DNA from: an uncultured Pelagibacteraceae bacterium
GTDB taxonomy: Bacteria > Pseudomonadota > Alphaproteobacteria > Pelagibacterales > Pelagibacteraceae
DNA length: 64,000 nucleotides
Assembly (NCBI GenBank): GCA_902596515.1
Contig: CACJUF010000003.1
Span: 1 to 64,000 of the forward strand
Direction of reading: 5' to 3'
Shown: in pieces, positions 30,478 through 40,313 of the stretch
Layout: every line of letters starts with the position of its first letter
Position numbering within the stretch: the stretch's first letter is position 1
The notes under the pieces: generated by a model
What the model saw: the letters and a program-made list of their open reading frames with translations, nothing else
Databases searched by the model: none
Told to the model about the DNA's origin: nothing
Position numbers and translations under genes: made by a program

Positions 30478-31158
30478 ATGATTTTTAAACAACTATTTGA
30501 TCAAAAATCTAGCACATACACATACTTAATTGCCTCATCTAAAGGAAGAGAAGCTTTGATAATTGATCCAGTTTTAGAAAACGTAAGTGATTACATAATT
30601 TTATTAAAAGAATTAGATTTAAGATTAGTAAAAGTAATTGACACACATATACACGCTGATCATGTAACGGGTGCTTCAAAATTAAAAGACATTACGAAAT
30701 GCTCCACAATAATGGGCGATCATACTCCGGCTGATGCTGTTGAAATTAAAGTAAAAGATGATGAATTTATAAATTTAGAAAATTTAAGAATTAAAGCAAT
30801 GTATACCCCGGGTCATACTTCAGATAGTTATAGTTTTTTGATGGATAATTATCTTTTTTCTGGTGACACATTGCTGATAAATGGAACAGGTCGAACTGAT
30901 TTTCAAAATGGAGATTCGAAAGATGCATATAACTCAATTTTTAATAAACTATTAAAACTTCCTGATGAAACTTTTTTATACCCTGCTCACGATTATAAAG
31001 GAGAGAAAATGAGTACTATTGGTAAAGAAAAAAAACAAAATCCAAGATTACAGGTTAGTAGTGTAGATGAATATGTTGAGTTAATGAACAATCTAAAACT
31101 AAAAAAACCCACTGAAATTGATTTTAATGTTGCAAAAAATATTAATTTAGGTGCTTAA
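30478..31158 (+). CDS. MBL-fold hydrolase, persulfide dioxygenase (ETHE1)-like
   Basis: QLFDQKSSTYTYLIA, DTHIHADHVTGA, TPGHTSDSYSF, GDTLLINGTGRTDFQNGD, PAHDYKG. Confidence 0.9.
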   Translation: MIFKQLFDQKSSTYTYLIASSKGREALIIDPVLENVSDYIILLKELDLRLVKVIDTHIHADHVTGASKLKDITKCSTIMGDHTPADAVEIKVKDDEFINLENLRIKAMYTPGHTSDSYSFLMDNYLFSGDTLLINGTGRTDFQNGDSKDAYNSIFNKLLKLPDETFLYPAHDYKGEKMSTIGKEKKQNPRLQVSSVDEYVELMNNLKLKKPTEIDFNVAKNINLGA

Positions 31159-31159
31159 T

Positions 31160-31549
31160 TTAAATTGAGGCTTTTAATGCTTCGTAAATTAAATCTTCGG
31201 TTGTTTCACCAATACTTCTATAAACTTCTTGATTACCTTTAAAAATTATTAATGTTGTTTGATATTGTACATCAAAAAAATTAGAGATTTCCTTTTTAGT
31301 CACATCAAATGAAAAATATTCAATATTATCAAATTTAATGTCTAATAATTCACCTTTATTTTTTGCATTCTGAAGGATTTTCATTTGACCAGCACATGAT
31401 GGGCAATATTTTATCCAAGAACTGATTACTACAATTTTTCCATCTGATTGGGCTTTATCAAACAACTCTTTCTTAAAAGTTGTTTCTTTTTCCATTGCAT
31501 TTGCACTTAATGAAAATAGAAAGAAAATTGATATTAATATTTTTTTCAT
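31160..31549 (-). CDS. Periplasmic thioredoxin-like protein
   Basis: Signal peptide, SSWIKYCPSCAGQMKIL, CPSC-type active site. Confidence 0.7.
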   Translation of the reverse strand: MKKILISIFFLFSLSANAMEKETTFKKELFDKAQSDGKIVVISSWIKYCPSCAGQMKILQNAKNKGELLDIKFDNIEYFSFDVTKKEISNFFDVQYQTTLIIFKGNQEVYRSIGETTEDLIYEALKASI

Positions 31550-31555
31550 AATTTT

Positions 31556-31870
31556 TTATACCATAAAAATTAAAAACCAATAAGAAGCTAGCCCTGAGAT
31601 AATTGTCGCAATAATATTTTGACTTATTATTCCAATTAACATTGCAATTATTGCTGCCATTATCTTTGGATTGTTTTCTAATTGGAAATCTCCAGAGTTA
31701 TCCAAAAAAATAGCAGGAAATATAATTGCAGGAAAAATTGCTGAAGGCACAAAAGAGAGAATTTCTCTTATTCTATCATTGAACATTTCTTTCTTTAATA
31801 ATGCTATCATTGAAAACCTTGTCAAAAAAGTTATCAAACCACAGTATATAATTAATAGCCAGTTACTCAT
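31556..31870 (-). CDS. azlD: AzlD family branched-chain amino acid exporter small subunit
   Basis: Small 4-TM protein with FLTRFSMIAL and PSAIFPAIIFPAI; adjacent to azlC. Confidence 0.85.
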   Translation of the reverse strand: MSNWLLIIYCGLITFLTRFSMIALLKKEMFNDRIREILSFVPSAIFPAIIFPAIFLDNSGDFQLENNPKIMAAIIAMLIGIISQNIIATIISGLASYWFLIFMV

Positions 31871-32558
31871 TTTTTTTATTCAACTTAGTTAAAATTGCTG
31901 CTGTCAGTAAAGCAGTTACTCCAGCGACAATTACATATGCTTTATAAGGAACATAATTAAATCCAAACGTTGCCACTAACCCTGAAATAATTATCACAAT
32001 CACATTTATCAATTTTCTAAAATCGTTAACCAATAATGCCAAAAAAGTTAAAGGCACTGCAAAACTTAAACCTAGTTTTTCAGGAATAAAAGCTCCCAAA
32101 ACAATTCCTAAAAAAGTGGTTGTCTGCCAAATAACCCAACAAGTAATACCACCACCGAATAAATGAAAATATTTATTTTTATCTTTATTTTTTTTAAAAT
32201 ACTCATTTGATCTTGCAAAAGCTTGGTCAACTAAAAAATATGAGATTATAATTTTCCAAATAAGTTTTAAATCTGATAAATGTTCTGAAACAACAGCTCC
32301 ATACAAAAGATGTCTTGAGTTCACTGCTCCAACTGAACTTATTATAACTAAAGATGAGGCGCCTCCTGAAAATAATTGCAGTAAAACAATTTGTGAAGCA
32401 CCACCAAAGACTATTAATGACATTCCCATTGTTTCTATTGGGCTAAATCCAATATCGATTGAAAGAACCCCAAATATTAAACCAAATGGAACAACTGGAA
32501 TCATCAGTGGGCTAACATCAAAAATACCCTTTAAAAAAACTCTAAATTTATTGTTCAT
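31863..32558 (-). CDS. azlC: AzlC family permease
   Basis: PVVPFGLIFGVLSIDIGFSPIETMGMSLIVFGGASQIVLLQL, NSRHLLYGA. Confidence 0.92.
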   Translation of the reverse strand: MNNKFRVFLKGIFDVSPLMIPVVPFGLIFGVLSIDIGFSPIETMGMSLIVFGGASQIVLLQLFSGGASSLVIISSVGAVNSRHLLYGAVVSEHLSDLKLIWKIIISYFLVDQAFARSNEYFKKNKDKNKYFHLFGGGITCWVIWQTTTFLGIVLGAFIPEKLGLSFAVPLTFLALLVNDFRKLINVIVIIISGLVATFGFNYVPYKAYVIVAGVTALLTAAILTKLNKKNE

Positions 32559-32573
32559 TTTAGAGAGTTTTTA

Positions 32574-33635
32574 TTAGAAGCAAACAATATGATCAATATG
32601 AATTGGTCTTTTTATGCCAAATTTTTCATTCTCCTCGTGTTGGTGAATATGATGAGAGTGAACAAAAACTGGAATTAATAAATTACTAGGCGTTTTAAGA
32701 GTGTAGATAAAATTTGTGCCCCTAAACTTTCTATCTATAACTTCAAACTTTAAATTACTTTGGTCATCATGATGCAAGTCCTCTGGTTGAACCAAAAGTT
32801 TTACTTTTGATCCTATTGGAAAAGGTTTATTAAAATTACCCGTAATTGTTCCAAGATCTTTATTTTCTAAACTTTTAGGACTTGTAACCTCTGCAGGAAT
32901 AAGAATGCCTCTATTCAAAAAATTAACTACTTCTATTGAGTTTGGTAAATGATAAACGTTATATGGATCATCAAATTGTTTAAGTTCTTGATTTAAAATA
33001 ATTCCACATTTTGATCCTAAATAAAATGCTTCATAAGAGTCATGTGTCACAATTATTGTTGAAATTTTTAATTTATAAAGAATTTTTTTTAGTCTAACTT
33101 GAATTTCTTCTTTAAAACTTTGATCAACATTCGATAAAGGCTCATCTAATAATAACAAATCTGGTCGTGTCATTAAAGATCTTGCTAATGAAGCTCGTTG
33201 TGCTTCACCAGCACTTATCTCATGTGGGTATTTGTTGAGAATATGAGATATATCTAATAAATCGATAATCTCTTTTACATCAATTTTTTTTTCAATTTTT
33301 TCTTTATTTTTCTCTGAACCTAATAAAATATTTTTTTGAACATCATAATGTGGAAATAAACTATTATCTTGAAAAGCGAGAGATACATTTCTATTTTCAG
33401 GTTCAATATTAATTTTTTCTGATGAAAGAACTTTTCCATTTAATTCTATTGAACCTTTTTTTATTCTTTCTAAGCCAGCGATCGTTCTAAGTATGGTAGT
33501 TTTTCCAATACCAGATGGGCCCAAAAGGCAAATTACATCACCTTCATTCTCAATTGAAAAAGAAACATTTTTAACTTTAGTTTTTCCATCAATATTAAAA
33601 TCAACATTTTTTATTTCAAAAAAATTTTTACTCAT
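32574..33635 (-). CDS. fbpC: Fe(III) ABC transporter ATPase
   Basis: GPSGIGKTTILRTIAGLE, ISAGEAQRASLARSL, LLLDEPLSNVD; next to fbpB/fbpA-like genes. Confidence 0.87.
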   Translation of the reverse strand: MSKNFFEIKNVDFNIDGKTKVKNVSFSIENEGDVICLLGPSGIGKTTILRTIAGLERIKKGSIELNGKVLSSEKINIEPENRNVSLAFQDNSLFPHYDVQKNILLGSEKNKEKIEKKIDVKEIIDLLDISHILNKYPHEISAGEAQRASLARSLMTRPDLLLLDEPLSNVDQSFKEEIQVRLKKILYKLKISTIIVTHDSYEAFYLGSKCGIILNQELKQFDDPYNVYHLPNSIEVVNFLNRGILIPAEVTSPKSLENKDLGTITGNFNKPFPIGSKVKLLVQPEDLHHDDQSNLKFEVIDRKFRGTNFIYTLKTPSNLLIPVFVHSHHIHQHEENEKFGIKRPIHIDHIVCF

Positions 33636-35247
33636 TATTATCTCTTAATATATATTTAGATGTAATTATAATGAAAGAAGTTGCAATTAAAATTAAAAAT
33701 AATGATGGGGCTGCAGCAGCCTCTAATAAATCTTCGGATGCGGATATATAAGCTGTAGTTGCAAAAGTCTCAAAATTAAAAGGTCTCAAGATTAAAGTAA
33801 TAGGTAATTCCCTTATAATCTCTAAAGAAATCAATATACAAACAAATAATAAAGAGTTTCTCAAGAAGGGTATATGAATATTCATAAATGTTTTTCGTTT
33901 TGAATAACCTAATAAATAAGAACTTTCGTCGACTGAGATATTAATTTTTTCATATCCAGATTTAATTCCATTAAAGGCCAAAGAATAAAATCTCACAAAA
34001 TACACGAGAACTAATCCTAAAATAGAGCCAATAAATATTTTCTTGATAGAAAATAATCCTAGATTTTTAACAACACTCTCGTCGAACCAAGCTATGAAAG
34101 TTATAAATGCGACTGCTAAAATTACACCAGGTATTGCATATCCTGAAATTGATAAAGTTGATAAAATATTTAAAGTTTTATTTTTTGTAACTCTATTTCC
34201 ATAGTTTGAGATTAAAGAAAACATTATCAATACAAAGCTTGATAAAATAACTAAATAAAGTGTATTACTCAAAAGATTAATAATTTGTAGATCAAATAAA
34301 TTTTCTGGAAATTTAATTGTCCAATACAACATTTGACTTAAAGGAAATAAAAAACTTAAAAAGAAAACAAGAAAACAAAAAAGGAAGGCAGCTATTGATT
34401 TGGTTCCCTTAAGTTGTAACTTCTGTTTTTGTTTAAAACCTCCTTTTGAATTAAAGTGATATTTCGCATTATTTCTTGATAAATTTTCTAATATAAACAA
34501 GGCAAATATGAACAATAATAAGAAGAATGATAACTGATTTGCAAAAGCAAGGTCATCAAATGTTATCCATGAATTATATATTCCTGTAGTAAGTGTATTT
34601 ATTGAAAAAAAATCTACTGCCCCAAATTCTGCTAGTGTTTCCATTGCAACTAAAGATAAGCCAGCAACTATTGCTGGTCGTGCTGCAGGAAGAATAATTG
34701 AATATAATGTTTTAAAATTTGTAAAACCCAAGTTTTTACCTAGGTCAATGAAGTTTTGTGATTGATATAAAAACGAAGCTCTAGCTAAAATATATACGTA
34801 TGCAAATAATGAAAAAGAAAGAGATAGTATGACTCCAATCATTCCATCAAATTTTGGAATATATAAATTATAATTTTTATCTCCAAATAAGTTTTTTAAA
34901 ATAGAATATGCTGTACCGTAATTTTCAAAAAAGGCTGTTAATGAATAAGCATAAATATATGGAGGAACTGCAAATGATAGTATCAATGCCCATTTAAAAA
35001 AATTACTTAATGGAAATTCATAAAAAGATACCAAGTATGCAGTTCCAGTTCCAATCAAAAAAGTTAATAATAGAACACTTATCAATAAAATTATGGAGTT
35101 AGAAATATACTCAAATAAAAAAGTATCTCTTAAAATTCCATAGTAATTTGATGTGGATTCAAAAAAACTTAAAAATACAGTTAGAATTGGAATAATAACA
35201 AAAATAGAAATGAAAAGAGAAGATATATACCAAAAATTTATTCTCAT
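33628..35247 (-). CDS. fbpB: Fe(III) ABC transporter permease (duplicated permease domains)
   Basis: About 12 TM, EAA-like loops GKNLGFTNFKTLYSIILPAARPAI and YLLGYSKRKTFMNIHIPFLRNS. Confidence 0.87.
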   Translation of the reverse strand: MRINFWYISSLFISIFVIIPILTVFLSFFESTSNYYGILRDTFLFEYISNSIILLISVLLLTFLIGTGTAYLVSFYEFPLSNFFKWALILSFAVPPYIYAYSLTAFFENYGTAYSILKNLFGDKNYNLYIPKFDGMIGVILSLSFSLFAYVYILARASFLYQSQNFIDLGKNLGFTNFKTLYSIILPAARPAIVAGLSLVAMETLAEFGAVDFFSINTLTTGIYNSWITFDDLAFANQLSFFLLLFIFALFILENLSRNNAKYHFNSKGGFKQKQKLQLKGTKSIAAFLFCFLVFFLSFLFPLSQMLYWTIKFPENLFDLQIINLLSNTLYLVILSSFVLIMFSLISNYGNRVTKNKTLNILSTLSISGYAIPGVILAVAFITFIAWFDESVVKNLGLFSIKKIFIGSILGLVLVYFVRFYSLAFNGIKSGYEKINISVDESSYLLGYSKRKTFMNIHIPFLRNSLLFVCILISLEIIRELPITLILRPFNFETFATTAYISASEDLLEAAAAPSLFLILIATSFIIITSKYILRDNNE

Positions 35248-35283
35248 AATTTATATTCCGCCTTATAAATATGGAAAGTATTT

Positions 35284-35313
35284 GTGTCCACACTTTAAAA
35301 AAAGCGTGGACAC
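35284..35313 (-). terminator. Hairpin between fbpB and upstream small ORF
   Basis: GTGTCCACaCTTTaaaaaaAGcGTGGACAC. Confidence 0.6.
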
Positions 35314-35324
35314 CCAGAAAAAAA

Positions 35325-35498
35325 TCAAAAATCAAATACTTTTAGGATATGCGGAACCTCCCTAGTTTTAATTTCTGAAATTTTTCTATCATTTATTCTT
35401 TTATCGATTTTTTTACATTCCAAATAACATGGAGTGCATCCCTTTGAGGATTTATTAAAATCAATATCCGAAATAAATTTCTTTTTATTTTTCGCCAT
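35325..35498 (-). CDS. Small Cys-containing protein (57 aa) in Fe-uptake locus
   Basis: MAKNKKKFISDIDFNKSSKGCTPCYLECKKIDKRINDRKISEIKTREVPHILKVFDF; not in ORF track. Confidence 0.6.
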   Translation of the reverse strand: MAKNKKKFISDIDFNKSSKGCTPCYLECKKIDKRINDRKISEIKTREVPHILKVFDF

Positions 35499-35499
35499 T

Positions 35500-36528
35500 T
35501 TACTTCCAGCCAGCAGCTGTCATTACTTCTAAAGCATCTGCTTGTTTAGCTCCATAACTAGAAACTTTTGTTTTAAGATCTTGTTTAAAATCTAAACCAA
35601 TATTGTTTACCACTAACGGATTTGCTGAAACATTATCAATCATTGGAAACTCAAAGGTATTATTTACAAAATGTTCTTGAGACTCTGGTGTTAATAAAAA
35701 CTCTACAAGTTTAATGGCATTAGTTTTATTAGGAGCATTTTTTACTAATGCTGCACAACTAATATTCATATGAGTTCCTCTATCACCTTGATTAGGAAAA
35801 AAAGCTTTAACTTTTTTTGCAGCTTCTTGTTGTTCGGGACCCTTTTTACCAGACAACATTAATGCAAGATAGTAAGTGTTGGCTACGGCAATGTCAGCTT
35901 CGCCAGCTGCAACTGCCATTATTTGTGCTCTATCATTTCCTTTAGGCGTCCTAGCCATATTAGACACAACTCCTTTCGCCCATTCAGATGTTGCTTTTTT
36001 TCCATTATTTTTAACTAATGAAGCTACAAGTGATTTATTATAGATATTGTTGGATGCTCTTATAACTAGTCTACCTTTCCATTTTGGATCAGCTAGACTT
36101 TCGTAAGTTAAACCAGATAGCTCAGCTCCAGAAACTCTCTCAGGTGAATAATAAACTATTCTTGCTCTTTTTGCGATTCCAGTCCAATGGCTTGTTCTAA
36201 AATTTGCTGGCACTGCTGCTTTAATAGCTGCAGATGTTAAACCAGATTGAGTCATTCCCTTTGATTTAAATACTCCACATCTTCCTGCGTCAGCAGTAAT
36301 GTAAAGGTCTGCGGAAGAGTCGACACCCTCTTCTATCATTCTTTTTTCAAGTGCGCCTGCCTTACCATTTATCAAGTTAACCTTAATTCCTGTTTTATTT
36401 GTAAACTTGTTATAAAGTTCAGCGTCAGCCTTATAATGTCTTGCGTTAAAAACATTTACCTCATTTGCCATCACAACTGATGAGGTAAATAAAGATGCTA
36501 TCAATGCAAAAATTGATATATTTCTCAT
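35500..36528 (-). CDS. fbpA: Fe(III) ABC transporter substrate-binding protein
   Basis: EVNVFNARHYKADAELYNKFTNKTGIKVNLI; likely start is internal Met 36528 (MRNISIFALIASLFTSSVVMA signal peptide) preceded by GGAG. Confidence 0.92.
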   Translation of the reverse strand: MRNISIFALIASLFTSSVVMANEVNVFNARHYKADAELYNKFTNKTGIKVNLINGKAGALEKRMIEEGVDSSADLYITADAGRCGVFKSKGMTQSGLTSAAIKAAVPANFRTSHWTGIAKRARIVYYSPERVSGAELSGLTYESLADPKWKGRLVIRASNNIYNKSLVASLVKNNGKKATSEWAKGVVSNMARTPKGNDRAQIMAVAAGEADIAVANTYYLALMLSGKKGPEQQEAAKKVKAFFPNQGDRGTHMNISCAALVKNAPNKTNAIKLVEFLLTPESQEHFVNNTFEFPMIDNVSANPLVVNNIGLDFKQDLKTKVSSYGAKQADALEVMTAAGWK

Positions 36529-36556
36529 TATTTCTCCATTCTTCCGCATGATTTAA

Positions 36557-36597
36557 TTGAGAATGAGAACTATTCTCATTGAGAATGATTATCAATC
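36557..36597. promoter_or_regulatory. Overlapping Fur-box-like operators upstream of fbpA
   Basis: TTGAGAATGAGAACTATTCTCATTGAGAATGATTATCAATC; matches the GATAATGATTATCATTATC-type Fur consensus. Confidence 0.75.
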
Positions 36598-36617
36598 GCA
36601 AAGATGTCGCAGGCTAA

Positions 36618-37508
36618 CTAAGACTTCCAGTCGCCTATTTTGCTGAACAAAAAGTTCCTAAAAGCCTGAACTCTGGCTGTGTTTTTTAAAGATTGTGGAT
36701 AAACGAAGTGTGCCTCTGTGATTGGTCCTTCAGATTTAGGTAAAACTTTAATAATATTGGTCGAATTACTTACTAAATATTCAGGCAGTGCTGCTAAACC
36801 TACTCCAGACTCCACTGCTAGTAAAAGTCCCATAACACTATTTACCTTCATTATAGGTTTTCTTTTTTTTCCGTCATGCATCCCTAACTTTAATGCCCAC
36901 TCTGGATTATAAACTGGAGAAGGTGCTCCTTTGCCAAATGATATAAATTTGTGTTTATTTAAGTCACTCACAGTTTTTGGCATACCATATTTTTCTAAAT
37001 ATTTGTTAGACCCATAAATATAATATTTTAGATCTATAAGCTTTTTTTGAATATAATTTAATTGTTTAGGTCTTCTCATAAAAATACCAATATCTGCTTG
37101 TCTTGTACTTAAGTCCAGCTCCTTATCCTCAAAAATCAACTCAATTTCAACCTCGGGATTTAACCGCATAAATTCCTCAATTCTAGGTGTTAACCAATGA
37201 GTTCCAAAACTTCTAACTGTTGTAATTGTCAATTTTCCTGTTGGTTTATTTTTTTGATCTCCTAGTGAAGTTTCCACTTCTTTGAGTTTACTTATAACTT
37301 CGTGTGCAGTCTTAAATACATACTCTCCATTTTCGGTGAGCGTAAGACCTCTTGCGTGTCTCTCAAATAATTGAACTTTTAAGTCTTGTTCCAAAGATTG
37401 AATTTGTCTACTTATTGCTGATTGACTAAGATTTAAATTTATAGTTGCATTAGTAAAACTTCCTGCTTCTGCAACTGCATGAAAAATTTTAAGTTTATCC
37501 CAGTCCAT
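36618..37508 (-). CDS. LysR family transcriptional regulator
   Basis: N-terminal HTH FHAVAEAGSFTNATINLNLSQSAISRQIQSLEQDLKVQLFERH. Confidence 0.95.
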   Translation of the reverse strand: MDWDKLKIFHAVAEAGSFTNATINLNLSQSAISRQIQSLEQDLKVQLFERHARGLTLTENGEYVFKTAHEVISKLKEVETSLGDQKNKPTGKLTITTVRSFGTHWLTPRIEEFMRLNPEVEIELIFEDKELDLSTRQADIGIFMRRPKQLNYIQKKLIDLKYYIYGSNKYLEKYGMPKTVSDLNKHKFISFGKGAPSPVYNPEWALKLGMHDGKKRKPIMKVNSVMGLLLAVESGVGLAALPEYLVSNSTNIIKVLPKSEGPITEAHFVYPQSLKNTARVQAFRNFLFSKIGDWKS

Positions 37509-38509
37509 TATTTATTTAAATCAACTAAAACTCTTCCAGAAATTTCACCCTTTAATATTTTAGGATAAGTTTCAATTAACTCCTCCAAGCTAACAGTTTG
37601 AATAGATTTTTCTATTAAGCTAAAATCGATTAATTTTGCAGCTTCTCCCCAAATAAATTCTCTTCTTTTAATGCTACAATTAGCTGAGTCCATTCCCCAA
37701 AGTTTTATTCCACGTAACATAAAAGGAATAACATTTGTATTAAGTTCATTTGTACTTGCATTACCACACACTGCAACAATCCCATTTGAATTAGTTTGAA
37801 CAATTGCGTTAGCTAAAATTTTACCACCGACGGTGTCGACTACCCCATCCCATAAACCTTTATCTATAAGTTTTGGATCTTTATCAAATTCACTACGATT
37901 TATAACACTTTTGGCACCTAATGATTTTAAATAATCCGCTTTAGAATCTTTTCCTGTTACCGCAGTAACGTTGTATCCCATTTTATTAAGTATCATAACT
38001 GCAATGCTTCCTACTCCACCAGTTGCACCTGTAACTAAAACATCATTTACTTTTGCACCAAGCAATATTTCCTCTCGAGCTTTTATTGCAAATGCTGCCA
38101 TTAAAGATGTAAAACCAGCAGTCCCTAAAATCATTGCCTGTTTAGTTGTTAAATCACTTGGTTTCTTTACTAAGAAGTCACCATTAACTTTTGCTATTTG
38201 AGAATATCCACCATAAAAAATTTCACCAACTCTAAAACCAGTTAAAATAACCTCATCACCTGATTTAAATTTTGGATTTTCACTTTCTAAAACAGTTCCT
38301 GAAAAATCTATACCTGGGATATGGGGGAACTCTTTTACTAACCTACCACCATTTTTTAAAATCATTCCATCTTTAAAATTAAGATCTGAATAATCAACTT
38401 TAATAGTTACATCACCATGTTTTAAAAAACTTTTGTCTAATGATTTTACTTCTCTTGTAAAGTTGTCACCCTCTTGATTTAAAACTAATGCTTTAAATTG
38501 GTCTGACAC
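37508..38509 (-). CDS. acuI: YhdH/AcuI family quinone/acryloyl-CoA reductase
   Basis: DYSDLNFKDGMILKNGGRLVKEFPHIPGIDFSGTV, VTGATGGVGSIAVMIL, LWGMDSANC. Confidence 0.85.
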   Translation of the reverse strand: MSDQFKALVLNQEGDNFTREVKSLDKSFLKHGDVTIKVDYSDLNFKDGMILKNGGRLVKEFPHIPGIDFSGTVLESENPKFKSGDEVILTGFRVGEIFYGGYSQIAKVNGDFLVKKPSDLTTKQAMILGTAGFTSLMAAFAIKAREEILLGAKVNDVLVTGATGGVGSIAVMILNKMGYNVTAVTGKDSKADYLKSLGAKSVINRSEFDKDPKLIDKGLWDGVVDTVGGKILANAIVQTNSNGIVAVCGNASTNELNTNVIPFMLRGIKLWGMDSANCSIKRREFIWGEAAKLIDFSLIEKSIQTVSLEELIETYPKILKGEISGRVLVDLNK

Positions 38510-38511
38510 TT

Positions 38512-39126
38512 TTAATCTTTTGAATTGCTTATTAACCTTAAATATCTATTTTGATAACTTAAATCTTCTTTGAATTGACCTAAATAATAATTTGTGACTG
38601 TTGTAGCTTGTTCCTTTTTAATCCCTCTCATAGTCATACATTGATGAGTTGAGTCTATTGTAACTGCTACCCCTTTGGCATCTAGAGATTGCATTAGTGT
38701 ATTCGCAATCTGCATAGTTAATCTTTCTTGAGTTTGTAATCGTTTAGAAAAAACCTCTACTACTCTTGCTAATTTACTTAATCCAACAACTCTCTCATTA
38801 GGTATGTATGCAACATGAGCTTTACCAATTATTGGTGCCATATGATGTTCGCAATGACTTTGAACAGAGATATTTTTTTGAATAACCATATCGTCATACC
38901 CATCTACATCGCCAAAAGTTTTATCTAAAACTTGAATAGGATCTTCCTTATAACCTTTGAAATACTCCTTAAATGCTTTAACAACTCTTTTTGGAGTCTC
39001 TAATAATCCTTCTCGATTAGGGTCTTCGCCCATCCAAGATAAAATAGTTTTAAAAGCTTCTTCTGCTTCTTTGTCAGAAATTTTCTTTGAATTTTGATTA
39101 TTATCAATGTCTTTAACTAACTTCAT
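38512..39126 (-). CDS. folE: GTP cyclohydrolase I
   Basis: GLLETPKRVVKAFKEYF, SHCEHHMAPIIGKAHVAYIPN, HQCMTMRGI. Confidence 0.97.
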   Translation of the reverse strand: MKLVKDIDNNQNSKKISDKEAEEAFKTILSWMGEDPNREGLLETPKRVVKAFKEYFKGYKEDPIQVLDKTFGDVDGYDDMVIQKNISVQSHCEHHMAPIIGKAHVAYIPNERVVGLSKLARVVEVFSKRLQTQERLTMQIANTLMQSLDAKGVAVTIDSTHQCMTMRGIKKEQATTVTNYYLGQFKEDLSYQNRYLRLISNSKD

Positions 39127-39202
39127 GGAGGGCTTTATACATATAAATGTGCATTTTTAAAATATTTAATATATCTCTATATGTGCTACATAATCACCGA
39201 AT

Positions 39203-39670
39203 ATGTTCAAAAAAAGAGAAAATGTGGTTGAAATTGAAGAGGGAAATCTTCTATCACCTAAATTTGATAATGATGGTTTAATACCTGTCATCACAATGTG
39301 CTCTCAAACAAAAGAAATTTTAATGCATGGTTATATGAACGTTGAAGCATTAAAAAAAACAATTGAAACGAAAGAAGCTCACTACTATAGCAGATCAAGA
39401 AAAGCTATTTGGCACAAAGGCAAAACAAGTGGTTTTGTTCAGAAAGTGACTGAAATCAAAATTGATGATGACCAAGACTCTGTTTGGCTTACTGTTGATA
39501 TTGGAGACGGAGCTAGTTGTCACGTAGGTTATAGATCTTGTTTTTATAGATCTATACCACTTGGACCAATTGAAAATGGTAGAGAAGTTCAGATGAAATT
39601 CACTGAAAAAGAAAAAAAATTTGACCCAGAAAAAGTTTATAAAGGTCAACCCAATCCAACAAAAATTTAA
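39203..39670 (+). CDS. hisI: Phosphoribosyl-AMP cyclohydrolase
   Basis: HGYMNVEALKKTIETKEAHYYSRSRKAIWHKGKTSG, DGASCHVGYRSCFYR. Confidence 0.96.
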   Translation: MFKKRENVVEIEEGNLLSPKFDNDGLIPVITMCSQTKEILMHGYMNVEALKKTIETKEAHYYSRSRKAIWHKGKTSGFVQKVTEIKIDDDQDSVWLTVDIGDGASCHVGYRSCFYRSIPLGPIENGREVQMKFTEKEKKFDPEKVYKGQPNPTKI

Positions 39671-39674
39671 TTGA

Positions 39675-40313
39675 ATGGAAATTAAATATCAAAATTTAAG
39701 AGTATTAGGTCCAGCAATATTAAAAGTCAAAATACCAGATGAAATACTAGATAAATTAAATAACTATATAGATAAAATCATCAATGATGACTCAAAATTA
39801 AAAAAATTAAATTATGGTGAAGCGCTAGTAGGTGATGTAACTCAGGAATTTTTATTAGAAGTAGAATTTGTTAAATCATCAGGTTGGTTAGAATTTTTGG
39901 GAAATTCTTGTAAGATTTATACGGAATTAAATGAAGGAAAAAAAATATCAAAATTTAATTTGCTTAAAACTTGGGTTGTTAGACAATTTCAAAATGAATA
40001 TAATCCAACTCATTGGCATGGTGGACATATTTCTGGAGCTGGGTTTCTTAAAGTTCCTAAATCATTAGGACAAAGTACTCAGCAAAAAAAATCAAAAAAA
40101 TATAGAGGTGGAAACTTACAACTAATACATGGAGCAAGAATGTTTACTTGTCCTTCAACATTTAATATTACTCCAGAAGTTGGTGATTTTTATTTATTTC
40201 CTAATTATTTGATGCACACGGTTTTTCCATTCAAAGGCACTGATGAGGAAAGACGTTCTATCTCATTTAATGCGTCAATTGATGAGGATATATATAATGT
40301 ATATGGAAAATAA
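39675..40313 (+). CDS. Putative 2OG-Fe(II) oxygenase
   Basis: NPTHWHGGHISGAGFL, GDFYLFPNYLMHTVFPF, RRSISFN. Confidence 0.8.
   Translation: MEIKYQNLRVLGPAILKVKIPDEILDKLNNYIDKIINDDSKLKKLNYGEALVGDVTQEFLLEVEFVKSSGWLEFLGNSCKIYTELNEGKKISKFNLLKTWVVRQFQNEYNPTHWHGGHISGAGFLKVPKSLGQSTQQKKSKKYRGGNLQLIHGARMFTCPSTFNITPEVGDFYLFPNYLMHTVFPFKGTDEERRSISFNASIDEDIYNVYGK

Noticed and set aside
40243-40302. Upstream extension of the DUF2237 ORF
   Set aside because: Lies inside the preceding oxygenase gene; family similarity starts at MENKIQKNVLGENLELC (40303).
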